A stretch of 28,837 nt of DNA. Origin: Candidatus Aminicenantota bacterium. Its GTDB lineage: Bacteria; Acidobacteriota; Aminicenantia; UBA2199. Positions 7,174-15,580 of the stretch are shown here, in pieces. The stretch covers positions 1 through 28,837 of the forward strand of contig JAGLQA010000166.1 of the NCBI GenBank assembly GCA_023137075.1, written 5' to 3'. Below the pieces are notes generated by a model. It saw only the letters and a list, made by a program, of their open reading frames with translations. It was not told the origin of the DNA and did not search any database. Position numbers and translations under genes: made by a program. The stretch's first letter is position 1; each line of letters starts with the position of its first letter.

Positions 7174-8009
7174 TATTCTATAAAAGCGTATCCGCCGGCA
7201 ACGATTTTATCCATATAGAATCTACCGCCCCTGGGCCGGGTTCTAAAGGAAACCTGGCTAAACGTATATGTGACAGGGTTGCCGGCGCCGGCGCCGACGG
7301 GGTTGTTTTTTATAACCTTCGCGAAAATGGCGAAAGCGCGGATTTTGAAATATTCAACCGGGATGGCAGCCAGGCGGAATTGTCCGGCAACGGTATGGCC
7401 GGACTTTCAGCCTTGCTTTTTTACCTGGACAAATTCGAAAACCGGGTGGTACTCCATACAAAGGTTGGCGTCAGGCGCCATGAATTGGTGGAGCGGAAGG
7501 AAAATACATTCCGCTTGAAAATTGAAATCGGGGAAGCGGATTTTTCACGAAAGGATTTTTTTCCCTTTTTACAGGAAGACCGGGTTTGTTATGAACATCA
7601 GGGTATTATGTTTCACCCCGTATCCGTTGGTAATCCCCATATTGTTGTTATCCCGGAGAAGGAGAAATCCGGGAGAGAGATGATTTCTATCGGCAAAATG
7701 CTTGAGAATGCGAACATATTTCCCCGTAAAACCAATGTTGAGTTTGTCTTGAAGTCGCCCCCGGATCTTTCACCGGGCAGCAGTGGCGCAAATTACCGTG
7801 TTTTTTATTATGAAAGAGGAGTAGGTCCCACCCAATCTTCCGCAACGGGTAGTGCCGCGGTTTTTGCCGTTTTACAAAAACTGGGTGAAGTGCAAAACCG
7901 TTTAACCATCGGGACTCCTTCTGAAGGGTTAAATGTTTTCGGAAAAAAACAAATTTTTATTGAAAATTTCACAAAAATAGTGTATAAAGGTATATGCCTT
8001 AATGCCTGA
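7170..8009 (+). CDS. dapF: DapF-family (diaminopimelate epimerase-like) protein lacking both catalytic cysteines
   Basis: A 279-residue protein, normal DapF length, starting in the ATGA overlap with degP. Family landmarks are clear: SAGNDFI at the N-terminus, GAGADGVVF, FNRDGSQAELSGNGMAG, VSVGNPHIVV, TNVEFV and YERGVGPTQSSATGSAA. In DapF the two PALP-like halves each give one catalytic cysteine, in the motifs ExCGNGxR and GETxACGTGA. Here the aligned residues are Ser72 and Ser224, the Arg after GNG is absent, and the Glu of GET is Pro220. Other cysteines (34, 140, 276) are not in those motifs. The protein may therefore not epimerise L,L-diaminopimelate by the usual two-thiol mechanism. It may act on another substrate or be a non-enzymatic relative. 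An automatic annotation would call it dapF; I trust the family, not the reaction. Confidence 0.8.
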   Translation: MIFYKSVSAGNDFIHIESTAPGPGSKGNLAKRICDRVAGAGADGVVFYNLRENGESADFEIFNRDGSQAELSGNGMAGLSALLFYLDKFENRVVLHTKVGVRRHELVERKENTFRLKIEIGEADFSRKDFFPFLQEDRVCYEHQGIMFHPVSVGNPHIVVIPEKEKSGREMISIGKMLENANIFPRKTNVEFVLKSPPDLSPGSSGANYRVFYYERGVGPTQSSATGSAAVFAVLQKLGEVQNRLTIGTPSEGLNVFGKKQIFIENFTKIVYKGICLNA

Positions 8010-8026
8010 AACTCAATTAAAATAAA

Positions 8027-8662
8027 ATGATGAAAAAAGTAACAGTGCTTTTAGTTTTTACAATGCTGCTTGTGTTCCAGGTGAAAAGCGATACCCTTGT
8101 GACTGTCGACCGGCAGGTCTATGAAGGGAAAATGGTTGCCTTCAAATATGGCACTATCATTTTCAATGCCTATAAATTCGGTAAGTATCACAGCAAGATG
8201 AGCTTCCCTATTTATAAGGTATGGAAGATCGAGTTTAACGCTCCCCAAAAGGCAGGTTTGGAATCCTCCTTCGAAATAGAGCAAAAATACAAGAAACTGC
8301 GCCGGGGAAAACGGTCTAAGAAGATTGTTTTAGAAGGCAATGAAGCGTGGAAAGACACGGGGATTAATCTAAAAGAAGGGCAGGATATCCTCTTTTCCGT
8401 TTCCGGTTCTATTTATATCGCCGATAAAATGTTGGTTTACCAAAATGGTGAAGTGGATGTCATCTGGAATAAAAAGAAACCGCTGCCCCACCAGCCGACC
8501 GGGGCTTTAATCGCAAGAGTTGGAGAAAAGGGCAGTCCTTTTTATGTGGGAAATGACAAGGCTCCCATTCAAATACCCATAGAGGGTAAATTGTTTTTAG
8601 GGATAAACGATTTCAAATTCGACGATAATTCGGGGAAATTTGTCATCTCGATTTATTATTGA
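8027..8662 (+). CDS. Secreted protein with a C-terminal PA-IL (LecA)-like carbohydrate-binding domain
   Basis: A 211-residue protein 17 bases after the epimerase-like gene. Residues 1-21 are a signal peptide. Residues about 22-72 (VDRQVYEGKMVAFKYGTIIF, then SFPIYKVWKIEF) look like a small SH3/LSm-like beta barrel. From about 100 the sequence follows the PA-IL-like domain: WKDTGINLKEGQDILFSVSGS, then TGALIARVGEKGSPFYVGN and GKLFLGINDFKFDDNSGKFVISI. In Pseudomonas LecA the corresponding loop (ND...NNSG) binds calcium and galactose. Asp195 and Asn201 remain here, but the loop is two residues shorter and one Asn is Asp. Sugar binding is plausible but unproven. No clear ribosome-binding site precedes the start. 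Confidence 0.72.
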   Translation: MMKKVTVLLVFTMLLVFQVKSDTLVTVDRQVYEGKMVAFKYGTIIFNAYKFGKYHSKMSFPIYKVWKIEFNAPQKAGLESSFEIEQKYKKLRRGKRSKKIVLEGNEAWKDTGINLKEGQDILFSVSGSIYIADKMLVYQNGEVDVIWNKKKPLPHQPTGALIARVGEKGSPFYVGNDKAPIQIPIEGKLFLGINDFKFDDNSGKFVISIYY

Positions 8663-9459
8663 TTCATACGCCGCTAAAGTTGAAAAAATCAGAGATACCG
8701 AAAGTTTTACTAACAAAAATCGAAGCACTCGAAAAGTTCACAAGAGAGAAAATTGCTGTTTTTGATCTTGATAACACCCTGCTGATCGGTGATATCGGTG
8801 ACGCTGTGTTTGCTCAACTACTGCTTGATAAGATGCCCATGTCCTTTACCTGGAGGGCTTACCGGGAATTGATAAAGGCGAAAAGGAAGAGAGAAGCCTA
8901 TGAAAGAGTGGTTACGGCCATGTCCGGTATCCCCGTGGATACATTAATCGAAACCACACGCCGCGTGATGAACTGCGGTTTAGCCGTACTGAAGCCGGAA
9001 GATGCGGAAGTGCCGGTGCCACTGCCCCATCCCGGGATGCAAAAACTATTAAAGCTGCTTGAATCCTACGGTTATAAAATTTATGTAATATCCGCCACCA
9101 ACCAGTATTCGGTACGCTTAGTGGCCCGGGAATTTTTTAACTTACCCGAATCCCGTGTTTTCGGTATAAAACCGGTGGTGCGGAAAAAACAGGATCCGAA
9201 AAAAGGGAATATAATTGTCTTAGGAGAAACACTTGAGCCACCCGTAACTATAGGCGAAGGTAAGGCGGAACTTTATGAGAAAAACATCGGTTCGACACCG
9301 CCCCTGGTTGCGGCAGGAGACAGTATAACCGATATTCCCATGTTGAATTTAACCGGAGTGCCGGGACTTATTATCTGGGTGGGAACGGATAAGAAAAAAT
9401 ATGAATCTATTAAAGGGAGAATCGAGCGCCCCGAGAATCTCTATTTTTTCCGACGCTAA
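8659..9459 (+). CDS. HAD-superfamily phosphatase, phosphoserine-phosphatase-like
   Basis: A 266-residue cytoplasmic protein whose TTG start overlaps the preceding stop by four bases (TTGA), so it is probably translated by coupling; a second TTG at 8680 is a possible alternative. The four HAD motifs are present: DLDNT (Asp36 nucleophile, Asp38 acid/base), VISATNQ (Ser145), Lys202 in GEGKAELYE, and AAGDSITDIPML (Asp221, Asp225). The cap between motifs I and II is helical and about 95 residues long, as in the PSPase/class I group. It should remove phosphate from a small molecule via an aspartyl-phosphate. Context does not name the substrate. It is the last gene of the degP operon; 174 bases separate it from the next start. 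Confidence 0.85.
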   Translation: MIHTPLKLKKSEIPKVLLTKIEALEKFTREKIAVFDLDNTLLIGDIGDAVFAQLLLDKMPMSFTWRAYRELIKAKRKREAYERVVTAMSGIPVDTLIETTRRVMNCGLAVLKPEDAEVPVPLPHPGMQKLLKLLESYGYKIYVISATNQYSVRLVAREFFNLPESRVFGIKPVVRKKQDPKKGNIIVLGETLEPPVTIGEGKAELYEKNIGSTPPLVAAGDSITDIPMLNLTGVPGLIIWVGTDKKKYESIKGRIERPENLYFFRR

Positions 9460-9568
9460 CTTCGCTCTTTCAGACGTTGGGTGAAAAATATATGCCGGTC
9501 AATACCGTCATGTAATGGTATAAAATATAAAAAAAATTCAGGAAATCCATATTTTGTAATTTTGGGAC

Positions 9569-9596
9569 TTGAAAAATTTTCAAATTTATGTAAAAC
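9569..9596 (+). promoter_or_regulatory. Weak promoter candidate with an embedded inverted repeat, upstream of the TPR-like gene
   Basis: TTGAAA (9569-9574), a 16-base spacer and TAAAAC (9591-9596). The -35 is the first half of TTGAAAAATTTTCAA (9569-9583), a 15-base near-perfect inverted repeat in A+T-rich DNA. It lies about 40 bases before the start codon. Confidence 0.25.
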
Positions 9597-9633
9597 TCTT
9601 TCATTACAACAATTGCAAAAAAGGAGTATAAAA

Positions 9634-10836
9634 ATGAAGAAGCTGACTTTTTTTATGTTGTTTTTTATAGTGGTTGCTTTTTTAGGTTTTTCCCAGAAAA
9701 ACCAGGACCGGGAACTGGCACGGACCCAGGATTACATCGCGGCAGCGACCAAACAGGGCGCTGCCAAGATTAAAGCCCTGAAGGACTACATCAAGAAATT
9801 TCCCAATACCAGGCAGAAATGGACCCGCTATGCCTATTATTCCCTGGCAACCGAGAATTTTCAGAGCAAAAACTTTTCGGGAGCCATTAAATACGCAAAA
9901 GAAACCCTCAAAATAGGCGCCCCGGGGCAAGGCGGTGAAGAAGGAAGGCTCTACCTGGTTCTCGGCAATTCATACGGCATTAAGGGAGAGGCGAATTTCA
10001 ACCAGAGCGAAGCCCTCAAATATACCGATAAGGCGATCGCTTTTGCCTCGGGACGGGACGACCTGAAAGATGTGCTTCAAGAGGCGCGGAAATTAAAAAA
10101 GAGCCTGACCGGTCCGCCCCCGGTAAAACTGACACCTGAACAGAAGATAAAACGGCACTATTCAAACGAGGAATATGCCCAGGCCATCTCTTTTTATAAG
10201 AGCCTGGGAGCCGCTGATAAAGGAAATTTAGAGGTTCACAAAGTGTACGCCAATGCTCTCTTCAAAAATAAAAACTATAACTCCGCCCTGACAGAATTTC
10301 AAGCTCTTTATGAAAAAGAAAAAAAAGGCGGTTATGCCTCACGGATGGCTGAGATATATTCAAAAAAAGCGAAAAAGGATAAAAAATCATGCGACTCTGC
10401 CGTTCGCTATTATTTAGAAGCCAGCTTACTCTATCAGCAGGAGCAAAATAGTTCCAACCGGAAGGCGGCTTTCACTAAAGCACGTTTTGAGATTTATGAG
10501 AAATATGGTTTCAACAAAAAGATCGAAGCATATAATAAGCAGCAGCAGCAGAATGTATCATCGGCTAAGAAGAATGAACAGGAGATTCGCCGCTTGAAGT
10601 TAGAGTTACGCAAACAGGAGAGACATATTCGTAGAACCTATGAACGTAATGATATATACCCGCCCGACTACGAACTCGAAAAGAAAGAAAAGTTAGCGGA
10701 AAAGATTGCGGCATTGGAAGCCGGAGGTACGGTGGAGAGCAGTGACGAAGGAGCAAAATTAGAAGAAGAAAGAAAGCGGATTGAAAAGGAGCTTAAAGAT
10801 TTAATGGCCCAGGCAAAGAAACGCTTGAACTTGTAA
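9634..10836 (+). CDS. Secreted tetratricopeptide-repeat-type protein with C-terminal coiled coil
   Basis: ATG 9634 follows AAGGAG at 9621-9626; an in-frame GTG at 9481 adds 51 residues with no signal sequence, so I reject it. The 400-residue product has a signal peptide (MKKLTFFMLFFIVVAFLGFSQ). The mature region contains helical repeats of TPR type: YAYYSLATENFQSKNFSGAI, RLYLVLGNSYGIKGEANF, IKRHYSNEEYAQAISFYKSL and HKVYANALFKNKNYNSALTE. From about residue 295 the chain is charged and coiled-coil-like (KKNEQEIRRLKLELRKQERH; LEEERKRIEKELKDLMAQ). It is probably a periplasmic scaffold or assembly factor. No partner is evident. Confidence 0.72.
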   Translation: MKKLTFFMLFFIVVAFLGFSQKNQDRELARTQDYIAAATKQGAAKIKALKDYIKKFPNTRQKWTRYAYYSLATENFQSKNFSGAIKYAKETLKIGAPGQGGEEGRLYLVLGNSYGIKGEANFNQSEALKYTDKAIAFASGRDDLKDVLQEARKLKKSLTGPPPVKLTPEQKIKRHYSNEEYAQAISFYKSLGAADKGNLEVHKVYANALFKNKNYNSALTEFQALYEKEKKGGYASRMAEIYSKKAKKDKKSCDSAVRYYLEASLLYQQEQNSSNRKAAFTKARFEIYEKYGFNKKIEAYNKQQQQNVSSAKKNEQEIRRLKLELRKQERHIRRTYERNDIYPPDYELEKKEKLAEKIAALEAGGTVESSDEGAKLEEERKRIEKELKDLMAQAKKRLNL

Positions 10837-10837
10837 T

Positions 10838-10909
10838 ACCGTACTGAATATCGACAAACAGGAACAATGGCGCAGCCTTATCGATCAGGGCAGAAGCGAA
10901 GCGGACGAA
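10838..10909 (+). pseudogene. Short protein-like open stretch after the TPR gene, possible frameshifted tail or remnant
   Basis: Just after the TPR stop, a frame offset from that gene reads TVLNIDKQEQWRSLIDQGRS and then EADEYL before a stop, with no good start codon or ribosome-binding site. Its composition (charged, amphipathic) looks coding. It could be the decayed C-terminus of the upstream gene or of a lost neighbour. The rest of the 10910-11046 gap is A+T-rich with nothing I can identify besides GAGAGGAG before the next gene. Confidence 0.2.
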
Positions 10910-11046
10910 TATTTATGAATGTTAAAACATAAACAAAATTAAATAATTATGCGTACTACTTATTTAATGAATTTATGCGGTTATTTTTATAAATAAAATT
11001 GATTAGTTTAGATTTATGAGTTTACCGTCTTTGAGAGGAGTTTATA

Positions 11047-12303
11047 ATGAAGAAAGTGATTAATGCCCTGGCCCTGGTTATTGTGGCAGCAGCTCTTATT
11101 TTCGGCGGATACAAGTTATTCTTCCAGAAAGCGAAGGAAGAGCAGACCGAAACCATTACAGCCGAGAAAAATAATTCAAGAAATAGCGGAGCACGTGAGT
11201 CCCTTATCCCGGTAAAGGTGATTAAGAGTGAAAGGGGTGATTTACCCCTGAGAAAGAGCATATCGGGTGTGGCGGATGTCTGGGAAAAGGTGGATATCAA
11301 AGCTGAAGTTCCCGGCAACGTTGAGACGCTGAATTGTCAAATCGGGCAAACCCTTCGCAAAGGCCAGGTCCTTTTGAAATTGGACGATTATCAACAGAAG
11401 CTCCAGGTTGAACGCAATAGAGCTAATAAACTTAAAACACTGTCGAATTACTTAGTTAAAGAGACCACCGAGGTATATGTGAATCCCGAATTAACACCGG
11501 GGCAAAGAAAGGAGCTGGAAGCGGCAAAAACCCGGTTCAAGAAAGCGGTTTCCGATTTCGATAAGGGTAAAATCAGTAAAAAAGAGTTTGAAAAAATCAG
11601 CGGCGAGTACGATCAAACCCTCATCCTTTCAGGAGAATCGAGAGAAGAAGTTTTAAAAGCCAGGGAAAACCTTACCCAGGATATTGTCGCCTTGAAAGAA
11701 GCGGAACTGAATTTGCAAAGGACGTCCATTCGCAGTCCTTTCCCCGGCGTGGTGACCGATATTTATGTTAGCAAAGGTGAAAAGGTGACAGCGGGCCAGC
11801 AAGTGGTCCGGGTCGTTAACTTAGACACCCTCTATTTGAAAGGTTTTGCCTTAGAATCGGAAATCCGTAACTTAAGGATGGGAATCAAGGTGAGAGTAAA
11901 ATTTGACGCCTATCCCGAAGAATATCAATACGGCGAAATCCGGATGATCAGCCGGGAAGTGGATGCCGAGAGAAAAATCATCCCGATATATGTTAAATTA
12001 GATAACCGGGACAATAAGTTTTACCCAGGTATGCGTGCCGAATTGGATATCGAATACCGGGTGCAAAAAAATGTCATCAAAGTTCCCCTGGACGCGATAC
12101 AACCCAGGCAGAACCGCTATTTGGTGTTTATCGTCAAAGATTTACAGGGTACCACCGGTACTGCTATGTGGGAATATGTGGAATTGGGTGAAAAAAACGA
12201 TGAAGAACAGGAAATTATAAGCGGCGTCCGGGAAGGTGATCTGGTTATTATAGAGGGGCATATGACCCTGGCGCATCAATCGAGGGTGAAAATAATAAAA
12301 TGA
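11047..12303 (+). CDS. RND efflux periplasmic adaptor (membrane fusion protein, HlyD/AcrA family)
   Basis: A 418-residue protein with GAGGAG just before its ATG. Residues about 5-24 are a membrane anchor without a lipobox. Then comes the first half of the lipoyl-like domain (VDIKAEVPGNVETLNCQIGQ), a long helical hairpin (about residues 110-220, rich in Lys/Glu), and the second lipoyl half (LQRTSIRSPFPGVVTDIYVS, GEKVTAGQQVVRVV). The beta-barrel domain ends with FYPGMRAELDIE and the membrane-proximal domain with VIKVPLDAI and SGVREGDLVIIEG. It bridges the inner-membrane RND pump to an outer-membrane channel. The hairpin carries an extra charged segment (LTPGQRKELEAAKTRFKKAV). It is the first gene of a three-gene operon, overlapping the next gene by four bases (ATGA). 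Confidence 0.92.
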   Translation: MKKVINALALVIVAAALIFGGYKLFFQKAKEEQTETITAEKNNSRNSGARESLIPVKVIKSERGDLPLRKSISGVADVWEKVDIKAEVPGNVETLNCQIGQTLRKGQVLLKLDDYQQKLQVERNRANKLKTLSNYLVKETTEVYVNPELTPGQRKELEAAKTRFKKAVSDFDKGKISKKEFEKISGEYDQTLILSGESREEVLKARENLTQDIVALKEAELNLQRTSIRSPFPGVVTDIYVSKGEKVTAGQQVVRVVNLDTLYLKGFALESEIRNLRMGIKVRVKFDAYPEEYQYGEIRMISREVDAERKIIPIYVKLDNRDNKFYPGMRAELDIEYRVQKNVIKVPLDAIQPRQNRYLVFIVKDLQGTTGTAMWEYVELGEKNDEEQEIISGVREGDLVIIEGHMTLAHQSRVKIIK

Positions 12304-15300
12304 GAGGAATCGATCTTTCAGTCAAGCGTCCGGTCGGCACCATCATGTTTTTCGTGGGAATTATCCTGCTGGGTTATATATCGCTGTCCAAACTCTCCAT
12401 TAACTTGCTGCCTGACCTGAGTTACCCGAAACTTACCGTCTTCACCCAGTATCCCGGGTCAGGCCCGGAAGAAATCGAAAAGTTCATTACCAGGCAATTG
12501 GAAGGCCCGTTGTCCTCTGTCCCCAATGTAAAAAAAATAACCTCCGTATCCAGGGAAGGCAACTCCCTGGTTACCTTAGAATTTCACTGGGGAACCGATA
12601 TGGACTTTGCCCTGCTGCATACCAAGGAGAAGGCAACGGAAGCGGAAAGCCTCCTTCCCGATGACTGCGATTCGCCCATTATATTAGAGTGGGATCCATC
12701 CTCCTCTCCTATCCTCATCTCCGTATTGAAGAGTGACAAGATGAATTTGAAGGAGTTGAAGGATACCGCGGAATTTATCATCAAACCCCGGTTGGAACAA
12801 TTGCAGGGGATATCAAAGGTTGAGATAAGAGGGGGATTCGAAGAGGAGATTTCCGTCGAGATAGACCCGGAGATGGCAAACAATATCGGCGTCTCGTTAT
12901 CCGAAGTCGCGCGTGCCATTCAGAGCAATCATATTTTTCGCAGTGGCGGTATGGTCCGGAAAGACAAATACCGTTACACCCTGAAGATCGAAGCGGAAAT
13001 CCGGGAACCTGAAGAGATCGAAGAGATAGTCGTCAAACGAATAGAAGGCCGGAATGTCTTAATTAAGGATATCGGGCGTGCTTTTTATAAAAACAAGGTG
13101 AAGCAGGGTGAGATTCGGTTCGATGCGAAGGCCGTAATTTCCATATTGGCCTACAGGGAGTCCGGCGGCAACACGGTGGATGCCACCATAAAAGCCGAAC
13201 AAGCGCTCGAACAGATGGCAAAGGAGATTAAAGACCTGGAATACATGGTCATCGCCAGGGAAGCGGATTTGATCATATCGTCGATTCAATCGCTGAGTTC
13301 GTCCCTCTTCTTAGGCGGAATATTGGCCATTTTCATACTTCTGCTCTTTTTACAGAATTTCCGGGACCCGCTGCTAATCTCCACGGTTATTCCGATTTCG
13401 ATTATATCCACCTTTGTGTTGATGTTTTTCTTTAAAGTTAACATCAATATCATGTCCTTAGGCGGCCTGGTCCTGGGTGTCGGTATGTTTGTGGATAACT
13501 CTATCATCGTGCTGGAATCTATCTTCCGGCACCGGCACAAGGACAAAGAAAAACTGCTTACATCGATCATTAAAGGGACGAAAGAGGTCAGCGGCGCAAT
13601 CACCGCTTCCACCTTTACCACCATATCTATCTTTCTCCCGGTTATTTATCTTTATGGTATTACCGGGAAATTATTCAAGGACCAGGCGTTGACCGTTTCT
13701 TTTTCATTAATTTCATCCTTATTAGTTGCCCTTACCCTTTTGCCGGCATTGTCCGGGTTTAAAGCCACTTTTAAAACCGGTTTTTACGAAGCAGTCGAAA
13801 AACGAAAAGATAAGAAGTGGTTTCAATATCCCTTAGAAGGTTTAAATTTAATTTTCCTACTTCCTCTCAAGGTACTTGGAAATGTTTTGTTTTTTATCCT
13901 CGCCGGGATCATGATGTTTTTTAAATACTTATTCAAACTGCTGGGAAAATTTTTAAATTTCTTTTTTAAGCCGTTGTTCAGGGGATTCAATCGTTTATAC
14001 AATACCTTTGACGCTTTTTACCACAACATACTGGAAAAAATATTGAATAAAAAGATTATTGCCCTGGTCTTAAGCATTTTTATTATCCTTTTTATTACCG
14101 GAACTTTTCTCCTTCTAAAAAAAGAATTACTACCCACCCCGGACAGCAGTAAATTTGAAATCAACGCCAACACCATGCCGGAGTTCGGTTTCAATGAAAC
14201 CAACCGCATCGCTTTGAGAATCGAAGAAACCCTGCGGGCGGTAGAAGACGTCGAGTTCGTATTTACCGAAGCCGGCGCGGTCTCACAGGTTGCCGGACGC
14301 AGTGAAGAGATGTCGGTGAACAGTATTCACTTTATCGTGAAATGCAAATCACCGAAAAAACGGGCCGCGGCCATGCAGCAGGCCCGGGAATTGTTGAACC
14401 GGGAAAGGGAATATCAAAGTTTGCAAAATTTTTCTATCTTCCTTGAAAAAAATACTCTCTCCCAATATCTTTCCTTAGAGGGGGAAAATTTTCAGGTGAA
14501 GGTCTTCTACGAAGATATAGAAACGGGAAAAGAAGCGGTAAACTCGATTATCAACCGCATCGAAAACCTGAAAGGCCTGGTCGATCTCAAAGCCACCACC
14601 TCCGAAGGCAAACCTATTTTTGCCGTTTCCTTTAAACAGGATTTATTGGACTCCCTGAATATTACCAAGGAACAGGTGGCGGAGTTTATCAACCAGGCCG
14701 TAAGGGGCCAGAAGGCAGAAACCCTGAAAAAGATGCAGAAGAGTTTCGATATCTTTGTCCGCGTCCCGGTTACCGGCATATTGGAGATGAGAAGATTGCT
14801 TTCGCTGCCGGTGTCGATCAACAACAACACCTATTACTTAAACGACATGGTTGAAATCGTGGAGATAGACTCCATTAAAGAGATATCCAGGGAGTCCCAG
14901 GAACGGTATTTTTTAATCTCCGGTAATGTCAAAGGGGAAAACCTGGAACGATTCATCAGCCGGGCGGAATCGATAATAGCGGAATTAGAATTGCCCCGCA
15001 ATACCCGGTATATCTTTGCCGGGGAAGAGGAAGAGCGACGAAAAGCCTTTGATTCACTCAACGAGGCGATCTGGCTGGCCCTTATCCTGGTATATATGAT
15101 TATGGCTGCTAAATTTGAAAATCTTTTCCAGCCCTTTATCATTATGTTAACCGTGCCCATGGGATTGATCGGCGCCTTCCTGTTTTTACTGGTTTCCGGG
15201 AATTCATTGAGTATTATATCGGGAATCGGCATCCTGGTTCTTATCGGCATCGGTGTTAACGATGCCATTGTAAAGGTTGAGTATTCCAACCAACTGCGGA

Positions 15301-15569
15301 AACAAGGCCTGGGAATACGTGAAGCCGTGATGACGGCATCTAAGGTCAGGCTGCGGCCCATCCTGATGACCACCTTCACCACCATATTCGGCCTCGTTCC
15401 CATGGCATTGATGACCCAGACCGGTTCGGAATTGCAGCGGCCGCTGGCATTGGTTATTATCGGTGGGTTGTTTTTTACGACCTTCCTGACTCTTATATTC
15501 ATCCCCGTCTGCTATGAACTCCTGGAAAATATGAGAGAAAAAAGAAAAGCAAAGAGCAGCATGGCTTGA
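12300..15569 (+). CDS. RND-family efflux permease, first of a tandem pair
   Basis: A 1089-residue inner-membrane pump with the RND duplicated topology: TM1 near residues 13-33, a large periplasmic loop, TM2-6, a second periplasmic loop and TM8-12. TM4 has GVGMFVDNSIIVLESI, with Asp399 in the place of the proton-relay aspartate. The GxxxNDAIVKVEYSN segment in the second half and RPILMTTFTTIFGLVPMAL at the C-terminus are standard. It is longer than the usual 1020-1050: between TM6 and TM7 (about residues 490-585) there is an insert with two or three extra hydrophobic stretches (NLIFLLPLKVLGNVLFFILA, LGKFLNFFFKPLFRGF). Substrate (drug, lipid, metal) is not predictable. Start ATG lies in the adaptor's stop overlap. 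Confidence 0.93.
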   Translation: MRGIDLSVKRPVGTIMFFVGIILLGYISLSKLSINLLPDLSYPKLTVFTQYPGSGPEEIEKFITRQLEGPLSSVPNVKKITSVSREGNSLVTLEFHWGTDMDFALLHTKEKATEAESLLPDDCDSPIILEWDPSSSPILISVLKSDKMNLKELKDTAEFIIKPRLEQLQGISKVEIRGGFEEEISVEIDPEMANNIGVSLSEVARAIQSNHIFRSGGMVRKDKYRYTLKIEAEIREPEEIEEIVVKRIEGRNVLIKDIGRAFYKNKVKQGEIRFDAKAVISILAYRESGGNTVDATIKAEQALEQMAKEIKDLEYMVIAREADLIISSIQSLSSSLFLGGILAIFILLLFLQNFRDPLLISTVIPISIISTFVLMFFFKVNINIMSLGGLVLGVGMFVDNSIIVLESIFRHRHKDKEKLLTSIIKGTKEVSGAITASTFTTISIFLPVIYLYGITGKLFKDQALTVSFSLISSLLVALTLLPALSGFKATFKTGFYEAVEKRKDKKWFQYPLEGLNLIFLLPLKVLGNVLFFILAGIMMFFKYLFKLLGKFLNFFFKPLFRGFNRLYNTFDAFYHNILEKILNKKIIALVLSIFIILFITGTFLLLKKELLPTPDSSKFEINANTMPEFGFNETNRIALRIEETLRAVEDVEFVFTEAGAVSQVAGRSEEMSVNSIHFIVKCKSPKKRAAAMQQARELLNREREYQSLQNFSIFLEKNTLSQYLSLEGENFQVKVFYEDIETGKEAVNSIINRIENLKGLVDLKATTSEGKPIFAVSFKQDLLDSLNITKEQVAEFINQAVRGQKAETLKKMQKSFDIFVRVPVTGILEMRRLLSLPVSINNNTYYLNDMVEIVEIDSIKEISRESQERYFLISGNVKGENLERFISRAESIIAELELPRNTRYIFAGEEEERRKAFDSLNEAIWLALILVYMIMAAKFENLFQPFIIMLTVPMGLIGAFLFLLVSGNSLSIISGIGILVLIGIGVNDAIVKVEYSNQLRKQGLGIREAVMTASKVRLRPILMTTFTTIFGLVPMALMTQTGSELQRPLALVIIGGLFFTTFLTLIFIPVCYELLENMREKRKAKSSMA

Positions 15570-15580
15570 GGAGTTGGACG

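Noticed and set aside
9481..9633. GTG-started N-terminal extension of the TPR-type protein
   Set aside because: It puts 51 unlike residues before a perfect signal peptide, while ATG 9634 has its own AAGGAG.
14834..15502. Long open frame on the minus strand inside the first RND gene
   Set aside because: It lies wholly antisense to a strongly conserved permease region, and its serine/arginine/isoleucine-rich sequence is a mirror of that coding.
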